Assembly (NCBI RefSeq): GCF_000160875.1
Contig: NZ_GG700811.1
Location: 62,001 to 126,000 of the forward strand
DNA from: Lactobacillus iners DSM 13335
Lineage (GTDB): Bacteria > Bacillota > Bacilli > Lactobacillales > Lactobacillaceae
Direction: 5' to 3'
Length of the DNA: 64,000 nucleotides
Shown here: piece by piece, positions 49,172-55,776 of the stretch
Layout of the letters: every line of letters begins with the position of its first letter
How positions within the stretch are numbered: position 1 is the stretch's first letter
Program-made: the position numbers and the translations under genes
Notes under the pieces: model-generated
What the model saw: only the letters and a program-made list of their open reading frames with translations
Told to the model about the DNA's origin: nothing
Databases searched by the model: none

Positions 49172-49853
49172 GATACTGAAAATCAGTAATTTGAATTATA
49201 AAAAAAACAACAAGATTCTAATCAAAAATATCAACCTTACAGTAAATAAACCCGAAATAATTGGTTTATTGGGAGAAAATGGTGCAGGTAAGACAACGCT
49301 TTTCCGACTGATTGCAGGTCTAGGAAAAGGGTACACTGGCAGCATAGCAGTAGCCGGAGAAACTTCAATTGATAAAATCAAGGAAAATATATCTTTTAAT
49401 GATAAATTAGATGCTTTTAATTTATACACCAAATTAAAAGAAATCAAAGATTTTTATGCTAAGTTTTATAAAGATTTCGAACTCGAAAAGTTTGACAACA
49501 TAATTTCGCTCTTGGACATAGATATGTCTAAAAGGTTAGGAGAATTATCTAAAGGTAAAAAAGAAGGCTTTATAGTAGCGTTATCCATTGCACGAACAGT
49601 CAAAATATACTTATTAGATGAACCTTTTTCTGGCATTGATCTAATGTCTCGAAAAAAAATACTACAATCTATTATCAAATGGTTGCCACAAGATGCAACA
49701 GTTTTCCTTTCTGATCATAATATAGAAGAAGTACATCAAATTATAGACAGAATTGTCCTAATTAAGGATAAAACGATTGTCGCTGATGAAACTGCAGAAA
49801 AAATCAGATCAAATGGTGAATCCATTGAAGAATTTTATCTAAAATTTTATTAA
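49164..49853 (+). CDS. ABC transporter ATP-binding protein
   Basis: 229 residues. Walker A GENGAGKTTLF (about 37-47), a reduced signature LGELSKGKKEGF (family usually LSGG/LSKG), Walker B IYLLDEPFSGIDL, and switch His in LSDHNIEE. It resembles YtrB/BcrA-type ATPases that work with a separate membrane subunit in efflux or lipid flipping. Overlaps the GntR gene by 8 bases and is followed by the membrane subunit, so the three form one operon. Likely regulated by the GntR protein through the palindrome at 48741. Confidence 0.9.
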   Translation: MSEILKISNLNYKKNNKILIKNINLTVNKPEIIGLLGENGAGKTTLFRLIAGLGKGYTGSIAVAGETSIDKIKENISFNDKLDAFNLYTKLKEIKDFYAKFYKDFELEKFDNIISLLDIDMSKRLGELSKGKKEGFIVALSIARTVKIYLLDEPFSGIDLMSRKKILQSIIKWLPQDATVFLSDHNIEEVHQIIDRIVLIKDKTIVADETAEKIRSNGESIEEFYLKFY

Positions 49854-49870
49854 TATAGGAGCTGATTATT

Positions 49871-50593
49871 ATGTTTAACAAATTATTCTTTTACCTATTT
49901 AAGCAGAAAGCTAAAACCGTTTTATATTGCCTTTTATTGAATATCATATGTACAGTTGTTATTGCATTAACTGCAACTCATAAGATTGACTATTTAATTA
50001 TTGTTTTTATCTTAACATCTTTCTTTATGAACTTAGGATTTTTAGTAAATTGTTCAGTGACTGCAAGTAAATTCCTTAAAAAACAAACTTACAGGTTGTT
50101 GCCTATGAAAGATGGTTATTTATATCTAGCTAATACAGCATCTGACTTTTTAAATGGACTATTATTAATAGCAATAGAATCAATAATTGGTATATTAATA
50201 GTACATTTTATTAGTTTTAACTTCTCAAAAGTGTTAATTGGCTCATTTAAATTATCAGTAAATACAATGTCTATTGTACTTACTACTATCTCTATTTTGT
50301 TATTAAGCTCATTTATGTTATATTGCATGCTTATCACTTGTTTATTACTAACCAAAATATGTATGGACTTTTTACCTATCGTTTTGCAAAATATCCGCAA
50401 ATTTATTAGTGTAATCATTTATATAATTATGTTATTAGTGTTTAGCCGCATCATAGAGTACTTTAAATCGTTATTATATAATGAGAGTAATCAATCTACG
50501 TTAGTATTTTTTTACATCATAGGCATAATTATTATTATTGGTATTAACTACTTCATCTTTAACAAATATCATGAAGCTGATGTAAATAATTAA
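49871..50593 (+). CDS. ABC transporter membrane subunit
   Basis: 240 residues with six likely membrane helices and few charged residues. There is no recognisable family signature beyond the pattern of small exporter permeases. ATG 49871 has AGGAG 10 bases upstream. It follows the ATPase gene by 17 bases and ends at a terminator. The substrate is unknown. Cell-envelope stress or antimicrobial-peptide export is the usual role of GntR-controlled pairs of this kind, which here is only inference. Confidence 0.82.
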   Translation: MFNKLFFYLFKQKAKTVLYCLLLNIICTVVIALTATHKIDYLIIVFILTSFFMNLGFLVNCSVTASKFLKKQTYRLLPMKDGYLYLANTASDFLNGLLLIAIESIIGILIVHFISFNFSKVLIGSFKLSVNTMSIVLTTISILLLSSFMLYCMLITCLLLTKICMDFLPIVLQNIRKFISVIIYIIMLLVFSRIIEYFKSLLYNESNQSTLVFFYIIGIIIIIGINYFIFNKYHEADVNN

Positions 50594-50598
50594 ACAAG

Positions 50599-50634
50599 AC
50601 CCCGAAATTCGAACAAGGATTTCGAGGTTTTTAT
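50599..50634 (+). terminator. Terminator of the GntR-ABC operon
   Basis: Stem CCCCGAAAT/ATTTCGAGG (one mismatch) then a T run. Confidence 0.82.
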
Positions 50635-50657
50635 TATGTTCAGAAATAATTTACAGC

Positions 50658-50666
50658 TGGTATAAT
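50658..50666 (+). promoter_or_regulatory. Extended -10 promoter of the GIY-YIG gene
   Basis: TGGTATAAT (TGn plus perfect -10). I see no good -35. The start codon follows 32 bases later. Confidence 0.6.
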
Positions 50667-50698
50667 GTGATTAACTATTTAATTTTTGGGGTGTAACT

Positions 50699-51589
50699 AT
50701 GAAAAATAGTAAAAATTTCAACCTTTTTTTAATGGATGGAGAAGTTACAGGCAGAATAAAATGTACCTTATCGAATTGGACAGGTTTAGCATATAAAGTT
50801 CCAAGATCATATCTTGAAAAATGTAAGGATAGGCAAGATTTAAAGCAAAGTGGAGTATATTTTTTATTTGGCAAGAATGATGACGGAGATAATGAAGTAT
50901 ATATTGGCCAAGCAGGGATACGAAAAAATGGTGAGGGAGTTTTATTTAGAGTAACAGAACACCTCAAAGATGAAATTTATTTTTCAGATGCAGTTATGTT
51001 AACTACTCAAAACAATTCATTTGGCCCTACAGAAATTTCATATTTAGAGAATAAATTTACCAATATGGCAATTGAAATAGATAGGTATCAAGTAAGAAAT
51101 GAAAATGATCCAAACCCTGGAAATGTAACAGAAGAAAAAGAATCGGAGTTAGAAGATTTTATAGAGTATTCTAAAATGGTTCTTGGAGTCTTAGGATACA
51201 AGATTTTCGTTCCTATAGTAAACAAAGAATGGAAAAAAGAAGATAAAACAGATGATAACGAAATACTATATCTAAGTACTAAAACAAAAAAATCAGAAAA
51301 AAAGATAAATGCCAAATGCCAAAGAACAAGTGAAGGATTTGTTGTATTAAAAGATAGTATGATAGAGCTCATAGACTCAAAAAGCTTACCAAAGAGTATA
51401 AAAGAAATGCGAGATAAGTGTAAGGCTAACAATGAAATAATCGATGGAAAAATAACAAAAAACTATTTATTCAATAGTCCATCATATGCCGCAATGTTTG
51501 TACTTGGGATGAGTAGAAATGGAAAAACTGATTGGAAAACTAAAGGTGGAACTACATTAAAAGCACTAGAAGAAAATAAAATTCAATAA
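50699..51589 (+). CDS. GIY-YIG nuclease-like protein with C-terminal DUF4357
   Basis: 296 residues. GIY-YIG domain with GVYFLFG (52-58), VYIG (67-70), Arg in LFRVTEHL (84) and Glu/Asn in YLENKF (117-118), so the catalytic set looks present. The middle is charged (EEKESELEDF). The C-terminal DUF4357 reads FNSPSYAAMFVLG...WKTKGGTTLKALEENK. Proteins of this type are often found near restriction-modification and other defence genes, but no function is established. It opens the accessory stretch, and its last 60 bases are duplicated at 53307. A and T use is higher than in core genes. Confidence 0.85.
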   Translation: MKNSKNFNLFLMDGEVTGRIKCTLSNWTGLAYKVPRSYLEKCKDRQDLKQSGVYFLFGKNDDGDNEVYIGQAGIRKNGEGVLFRVTEHLKDEIYFSDAVMLTTQNNSFGPTEISYLENKFTNMAIEIDRYQVRNENDPNPGNVTEEKESELEDFIEYSKMVLGVLGYKIFVPIVNKEWKKEDKTDDNEILYLSTKTKKSEKKINAKCQRTSEGFVVLKDSMIELIDSKSLPKSIKEMRDKCKANNEIIDGKITKNYLFNSPSYAAMFVLGMSRNGKTDWKTKGGTTLKALEENKIQ

Positions 51590-51717
51590 AATTTTGGTCT
51601 TAAGATGATAATCTTAAATATTATTAATTCTTATCTAAAATCAGCAAATATTATAAATACGAAGCCTTGAAATAGTAATCTTATTTGTTTGTAAACTCTG
51701 TCATTCAACGATGCACG

Positions 51718-51840
51718 CTAAGCGTGGCTTCCCGCACAGAGTTTGTTAAGAACTTCTTTAAGCAAATAGATATCAAGACCTCGCTTTTTGATGCGTTTGT
51801 AGTCCTTACGAAACTTGGATGTCGTTTTAAGTGGAAGCAT
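51718..51840 (-). pseudogene. YafQ toxin remnant, copy A (middle and end lost)
   Basis: 40 codons: MLPLKTTSKFRKDYKRIKKRG, then LDIYLLKEVLNKLCAGSHA and a stop. The start matches YafQ/RelE mRNA-cleaving toxins of about 90 residues. After the LCAG segment the sequence jumps to SHA, which belongs near the C-terminus of a normal toxin; about 45 central residues with the catalytic site are absent. The end is truncated further than in copy B. It lies 5 bases after its antitoxin gene dinJ. It cannot be an active toxin. Confidence 0.85.
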
Positions 51841-51845
51841 ATAAC

Positions 51846-52127
51846 CTAATCCTCTGCATTGAGTGCTTTAATGAGCTCATCTGTAGTTTTATAGGATTTT
51901 GCTTGAATCTTACCGGACATGATGTCACGTGCTTCTTGCATTGCTAATGTTTCAGCATTAAATCTTGGTTTCCTGATCTGGAAAGGGAAACCACCTTCCA
52001 TAATAGATGTATGCAAGAAAATATTGATGGCATCTGTTACAGAGATACCAAAGCTACCAAAAAGATATTCAGCTTGTTGTTTAACTTCAGGTTCAATACG
52101 AATGTTAATGTTTGCAGTTTTAGCCAT
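51846..52127 (-). CDS. dinJ: RelB/DinJ family antitoxin, copy A
   Basis: 93 residues. N-terminal ribbon-helix-helix DNA-binding domain (MAKTANINIRIEPEVKQQAE...GISVTDAINIFLH), then a toxin-binding tail (FNAETLAMQEARDIMSGKIQ). ATG 52127 is preceded by GGAGGTG. In a working system it would block YafQ and repress the operon. Its partner here is a remnant, so it is an orphan antitoxin. About 85-90% identical by eye to copy B (93 versus 94 residues). Confidence 0.92.
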   Translation of the reverse strand: MAKTANINIRIEPEVKQQAEYLFGSFGISVTDAINIFLHTSIMEGGFPFQIRKPRFNAETLAMQEARDIMSGKIQAKSYKTTDELIKALNAED

Positions 52128-52220
52128 AATTTTGCACCTCCTACTACTTATATGGTACTTCAAAAGTGAAACAAATGAAGTCAAAATGATATATTGCACC
52201 CTGAAAAAGCAATTATCCTG

Positions 52221-52408
52221 ATGAAATACGAGCAAGCGAAACAGTCTCTTTATGATTACTTGGAATTATACGTTGCAAAAGCAATAGAAAATAAAACTTG
52301 CTATATACAACAATTTCTTGCAATATGGGTATGACGAAGATAAGATTTATAAAGAAGTAGAAGACATCTTTAACATTATGGAAAGGCAACAGGAATATGA
52401 TCAGTAGA
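52221..52408 (+). pseudogene. Frameshifted 3' remnant of an unidentified gene upstream of the peptidase gene
   Basis: Two frames join: MKYEQAKQSLYDYLELYVAK onward from 52221, then FLQYGYDEDKIYKEVEDIF onward in another frame, ending at TAG 52406-52408. The stop overlaps the ATG of the peptidase gene (52397), as in a coupled operon. I read it as the tail of a lost upstream gene with a frameshift. YgjP-type peptidases often follow hsdR of type I restriction systems, so that is a candidate, unproven. Confidence 0.5.
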
Positions 52409-53110
52409 ACGGCGGTGATTGGTGGTATTGAGGTGAAGATAACTAAAAAATCAACTCTAAAAAATCTCTATATTAGGATAAATCCGCCAAAAGGAAATGT
52501 TACGATAAGTGCACCGCTGCATTATCCTGATGATGATATCAGCTTATTTGTACTGAAAAAACTACCTGAAATCAATGCAGTCCGAGCAAGAATGCGTTCA
52601 CAGTTAATACAAACCAAACGAGAATTTATTTCAGGCGAGAGCCATTATTTATGGGGCAAGCCATATCGCCTTGATGTGGCAGTTGGCACTAAAAAATACA
52701 GTATTGAAAAAATGCCGAATAAGATATTATTTTCAGTTCCTAAAGGAGCAAGTACTGAGAACAAAGAAAAAGTATTCAATGAGTGGTATCGTAGCGAGTT
52801 AAAAAGAGTCATGCAAAGTTTGATTCCAATCGTCGAAAAACGCATGAATCTTAGTGCCAATGAGTATCGCATCAAGAACATGAGAACAAGGTGGGGTACG
52901 TGCAACATTGATAAAAAACGCATATGGATCAATCTGCAGCTTGCCAAAAAGCCAATTGAATGTCTTGAATATGTCTTGGTGCATGAAATGGTTCATTTGC
53001 TGGAAGCAAATCATACGCATAAGTTTCACGCTCTTGTTGGCAAATATTATCCTACATGGAAAGAAGCCAAGAAGACATTAGAAAAGATGCCTCTGGATTA
53101 CTTAAAATAA
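52397..53110 (+). CDS. YgjP/DUF45-type zinc metallopeptidase
   Basis: 237 residues, the family's usual length. Zinc site HEMVHLLEANH (about residues 197-207), preceded by RIKNMRTRWGTC and RIWINLQLAKKP. N-terminal beta domain (NLYIRINPPKGNVTISAP). Probably a cytoplasmic metalloprotein; function unknown, frequently encoded beside type I restriction genes. Intact here, while a partner fragment at 54055-54105 retains only short pieces of the same gene. G+C appears higher than in neighbouring core genes, consistent with transfer. Confidence 0.85.
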   Translation: MISRTAVIGGIEVKITKKSTLKNLYIRINPPKGNVTISAPLHYPDDDISLFVLKKLPEINAVRARMRSQLIQTKREFISGESHYLWGKPYRLDVAVGTKKYSIEKMPNKILFSVPKGASTENKEKVFNEWYRSELKRVMQSLIPIVEKRMNLSANEYRIKNMRTRWGTCNIDKKRIWINLQLAKKPIECLEYVLVHEMVHLLEANHTHKFHALVGKYYPTWKEAKKTLEKMPLDYLK

Positions 53111-53163
53111 TAACAACCGCATACAAAAGATCCTACCTTTTTGGGTCACATCAATTTACCGAT

Positions 53164-53276
53164 TTGACATTTCTAAAAATATCTGTTATAGTTTCAGAAA
53201 ATAAATGAGGTGTCCCACTACCATTAAAGGTGGAGCATTAAAGTTAACAGAGAGGATAAAACCTCTCTGTTTTTTT
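53164..53276 (+). ncRNA. Promoter, short structured leader and terminator (small RNA or attenuator)
   Basis: TTGACA (53164-53169), 17-base spacer, TATAGT (53187-53192). A transcript of about 75 bases follows, ending in the perfect stem CAGAGAGG/CCTCTCTG (53248-53269) and a T run. A small stem CCAC/GTGG lies in between. AGGAGAAGG and an ATG (53288) follow, but that frame (MAEFWNN) stops after seven codons. It is probably the leader of a lost gene. The gap 53111-53547 holds nothing else except this unit and the start of copy B. Confidence 0.55.
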
Positions 53277-53363
53277 AGGAGAAGGCAATGGCAGAATTCT
53301 GGAATAATTGAAACTAAAGGTGGAACTACATTAAAAGAAATAGAAGAAAAAGAAATTCAATAA
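53205..53363 (+). pseudogene. Chimeric 52-codon open frame ending in a duplicated DUF4357 tail
   Basis: From ATG 53205 the frame runs through the leader and terminator into ETKGGTTLKEIEEKEIQ, the diverged last residues of the GIY-YIG/DUF4357 protein. Only the last 17 codons are gene-derived. I see no ribosome site, and translation is doubtful. It marks the left junction of copy B. Confidence 0.4.
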
Positions 53364-53547
53364 AATTTTAGCCGTAAGATAATAACTCTAAATAGTATTC
53401 ATTCTTATCTAAAATCAGCAAAAATTATAAATACGAAGCCTTGGAATATTAATCTTATTTGCTTGTAAACTCTGTCATTCAACTATTTACGCTAAGCGTG
53501 GAGATTTTTAACATAACAAAAATGGCCAGCTCAAGTGAGATGGTCAT

Positions 53548-53685
53548 TTACATGTTAAATAGGTCAGCGTGGCTCCCCGCACATAGTTTGTCAAGAACTT
53601 CTTTAAGCAAATAGATATCAAGACCTCGCTTTTTGATGCGTTTATAGTCCTTACGAAACTTGGATGTCGTTTTAAGTTGAAGCAT
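53548..53685 (-). pseudogene. YafQ toxin remnant, copy B (internal deletion, true C-terminus kept)
   Basis: 45 codons: MLQLKTTSKFRKDYKRIKKR, then LDKLCAGSHADLFNM and a stop. The last residues SHADLF are the normal end of YafQ-type toxins. The first 36 are the normal start. So the gene has lost about 45 codons in the middle, in frame, at an AGS/GS junction. Copy A shows the same junction, so this deletion is older than the duplication or was copied by conversion. Confidence 0.85.
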
Positions 53686-53690
53686 ATAAC

Positions 53691-53975
53691 CTAATCCTCT
53701 GCATTGAGTGCTTGAAGAAGCTCATTTGTAGTTTTATAGGATTTGGCTTGAATCTTACCGGACATGATGTCACATGCTTCTTGCATTGCAGCTATCGTTT
53801 CAGCATTAAATCTTGGTTGCCTGATCGTGAAAGGGAAACCACCTTCCATAATAGACGTATGCAAGAAAATATTGATGGCATCTGTTACAGAGATACCAAA
53901 GCTACTAAAAAGATCTTCCGCTTGTTGTTTAACTTCAGGTTCAATACGAACGTTAATGTTTGCAGTTTTAGCCAT
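53691..53975 (-). CDS. dinJ: RelB/DinJ family antitoxin, copy B
   Basis: 94 residues, same architecture as copy A: ribbon-helix-helix start (MAKTANINVRIEPEVKQQAE) and toxin-binding tail (FNAETIAAMQEACDIMSGK). One codon longer than copy A (an extra Ala in IAAMQ). ATG 53975 with GGAGATG ahead. The toxin remnant follows 5 bases later. Both antitoxins stayed open while both toxins decayed. Confidence 0.92.
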   Translation of the reverse strand: MAKTANINVRIEPEVKQQAEDLFSSFGISVTDAINIFLHTSIMEGGFPFTIRQPRFNAETIAAMQEACDIMSGKIQAKSYKTTNELLQALNAED

Positions 53976-54054
53976 AATTTTGCATCTCCTACTACTTATA
54001 TTGTAGTTCAAAAGTTAAACAAATGAAGCCAAAATGATGTATTGTAACCTAAAA

Positions 54055-54105
54055 AAGGTGGGGTACGTGCAACATAGATAACAACCGCATACAAAAAATC
54101 CTACC
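54055..54105 (+). pseudogene. Two short fragments of the peptidase gene region
   Basis: 54055-54079 matches 52888-52912 inside the peptidase gene (GGTGGGGTACGTGCAACAT). 54077-54105 matches 53109-53137 just after its stop (ACAACCGCATACAAAA). The pieces meet at ATA shared by both ends. So copy B once had the whole gene and lost it in two deletions. Confidence 0.85.
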
Positions 54106-54133
54106 TATGCATGTGCATCTGGTAGGATTTTTA
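54093..54133. terminator. Bidirectional terminator
   Basis: Stem AAAAATCCTACC/GGTAGGATTTTT with a T run. It closes the lepB operon from the right and any island transcript from the left. Half of this hairpin (GATCCTACCTTTTT) is also found at 53130, at the right end of copy A. Confidence 0.9.
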
Positions 54134-54137
54134 TTTT

Positions 54138-54323
54138 TTAATTCTTTTCGATATATTGTAAAATACGATTCATATCATCGTCTGATATGTTATTATTGCC
54201 AGTAGTTTTCAATTGATGGATTTTTTCAACTGATATGTGACTTTTAAAGGCTAAAGTATTATCTGTTAAATTATGTTGCAACTCATAATTGATAATAAGA
54301 TCTGCTATATTTTGGTTAAGCAT
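54138..54323 (-). CDS. Small HTH-like protein downstream of lepB
   Basis: 61 residues starting MLNQNIADLI, with GAGGTGG before ATG 54323. The pattern LTDNTLAFKSHISVEKIHQLKTTG resembles the helix-turn-helix of small Cro/LBP_cg2779-type proteins of lactobacilli. Acidic-polar C-terminus. It follows lepB by 15 bases, so the two are probably co-transcribed. Function unknown. Confidence 0.7.
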   Translation of the reverse strand: MLNQNIADLIINYELQHNLTDNTLAFKSHISVEKIHQLKTTGNNNISDDDMNRILQYIEKN

Positions 54324-54338
54324 TAATATCCACCTCAC

Positions 54339-54941
54339 TTATTTGAATATTTGTATTCTGTTGATAGGGAAATAACGTAATTTAACTTCACCAACGATAT
54401 CCTTTTTCTTAATAAATCCGATAATTCTAGAATCTTTAGATATATTTCTATGATCTCCCATAACAAAATATGAATTTTTAGGTACTCGTGAGACATTAAA
54501 AAGTTTCTTAAGGCTAAAATTGTTAGTATACAACTGACCTTTAGGTAATGAATTTTTATATTCATCTAAATATTTTTCACGTAATGGTTTACCATTGATA
54601 TAAGTGATATCATTTTTGGATGATACAGTATCACCAGGCATTCCAATAATTCTTTTAATATAAAATGCTCCAGGATTATCTGGTGCTTTCAAAATAACTA
54701 CATCACCACGTTGTAAATTAGTATGTCTTACAGCGATTAATCTATCATTATTTTCAAAAGTTGGTTGCATAGAAAGACCAGATACTGATTCATTTGCTAA
54801 TACAAATGTAAATAATAGGTAATAGCATCCTAAAAAAATAGCTGACAAAAATATGACTTGTAAACAACTTTTGTAAAAAGGAACTGCCTTTGGCTCATCT
54901 TTTTGATTATTTGAGGCATGCTTTGCTTGATAATTATTCAT
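54339..54941 (-). CDS. lepB: Signal peptidase I
   Basis: Removes signal peptides outside the membrane. 200 residues with one N-terminal membrane helix (about 27-48). Catalytic Ser57 in SGLSMQPT and Lys96 in YIKRIIGMPGD, then the conserved MGDHRNISKDSR. AGGAG sits before ATG 54941. It shares a promoter region with the divergent methyltransferase-like gene. Confidence 0.96.
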   Translation of the reverse strand: MNNYQAKHASNNQKDEPKAVPFYKSCLQVIFLSAIFLGCYYLLFTFVLANESVSGLSMQPTFENNDRLIAVRHTNLQRGDVVILKAPDNPGAFYIKRIIGMPGDTVSSKNDITYINGKPLREKYLDEYKNSLPKGQLYTNNFSLKKLFNVSRVPKNSYFVMGDHRNISKDSRIIGFIKKKDIVGEVKLRYFPINRIQIFK

Positions 54942-55028
54942 TAAATGACTCCTAACTAAGTTAATATATATATTATAACTTTTTTTTAGGCAATTGAATG
55001 TTAAAATCTAACTATGGAGAAAATAAAA

Positions 55029-55775
55029 ATGACTAGCTATTTAAATAAAATTATATCTTTAGTTGAAGAACTACATTTACCGATTGTTGATGAACAGGTG
55101 ATAGAAATAAAATTTATTATTAAGTGTCTTGATGCTAAAATACCTCTACCTAGTGCACCTAATATGTTGGGAATTGAACCTGATGTGATGGATTTTTATA
55201 AGGAAAAACTTAGTGCAATAGATTATCAAAAATTAGAACTAGTTAATCAATTATTAAATAACTTTCGGAGCTATATTTCCAGAAAATATGGTGTCTGGTC
55301 ATTAGCAAATTTAAATACAGCCAAAGAAATTGTCGATAAATATAATGTTCATAGTATTTTAGAGATTATGGCAGGTAATGCTTATTGGTCGGCTGCATTT
55401 AGTAAATTGGGAGTAAAAGCAATTGCTACGGATAATTTGGAGTGGGCTAAGGGATCATGTACTGGTGATTTATTATTCTTTCCAGTAAAAAAATTATCTG
55501 CTGTTGATGCTATACATAAATATAGGGATGTTGATATAATAATTGGTTGCTGGGCTCCTAATTTTGGCTCGGCTGATATGGATATTATAGAGGCTTATAA
55601 TGCCATTCAGGGTAAAAAACCTAAGTTGTTATTTTTAGGGGAAAAGAATGGTGCTACCAATACAGCTAGATTTTGGAAATCTGCTAAATTTAAGAAAAGC
55701 TGCGAATTAAATAGTATCAATCATACTATTTCGTCATTTGACTTTATTGATGAGAGGTTTTTTGAAATTAAATAA
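55029..55775 (+). CDS. SAM-dependent methyltransferase-like protein
   Basis: 248 residues. C-terminal class I methyltransferase-like fold: ILEIMAGNAYWSAAFSKLG (motif I place), AIATDN (motif II acidic end), then DVDIIIGCWAPNFGSADM. Motif I is not the usual GxGxG, so binding is only likely. The N-terminal 100 residues are helical and unplaced. The family is common in lactobacilli without a known substrate. I use ATG 55029 because GGAGA lies 8 bases before it. The ATG at 55014 overlaps that site. One base separates it from the next gene. Confidence 0.78.
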   Translation: MTSYLNKIISLVEELHLPIVDEQVIEIKFIIKCLDAKIPLPSAPNMLGIEPDVMDFYKEKLSAIDYQKLELVNQLLNNFRSYISRKYGVWSLANLNTAKEIVDKYNVHSILEIMAGNAYWSAAFSKLGVKAIATDNLEWAKGSCTGDLLFFPVKKLSAVDAIHKYRDVDIIIGCWAPNFGSADMDIIEAYNAIQGKKPKLLFLGEKNGATNTARFWKSAKFKKSCELNSINHTISSFDFIDERFFEIK

Positions 55776-55776
55776 C

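Larger units (their letters stand above)
51531..52209. repeat. Diverged duplicated block, copy A
   Basis: Runs from the DUF4357 tail through the YafQ remnant and dinJ. Nearly the same sequence recurs at 53307-54056. Copy A is 71 bases shorter, explained by loss of one of two AGCGTGG direct repeats and the sequence between them. Downstream of dinJ, copy A continues with a remnant ORF and the YgjP-type gene. Confidence 0.9.
53307..54056. repeat. Diverged duplicated block, copy B
   Basis: Matches copy A (51531-52209) from the DUF4357 tail to just upstream of dinJ. It keeps 71 bases that copy A lost, between AGCGTGG at 53495 and 53566. A terminator-like hairpin for the minus strand (AAATGACCA.../GGCCATTTTT, 53513-53550) lies in that part. 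Confidence 0.9.

Noticed and set aside
53288..53311. Gene starting at ATG 53288 after AGGAGAAGG
   Set aside because: Good ribosome site, but the frame stops after seven codons at the duplication junction.
50600..54140. Prophage or transposon
   Set aside because: No integrase, transposase, terminal inverted repeats or phage structural genes; only duplicated and decayed accessory genes.
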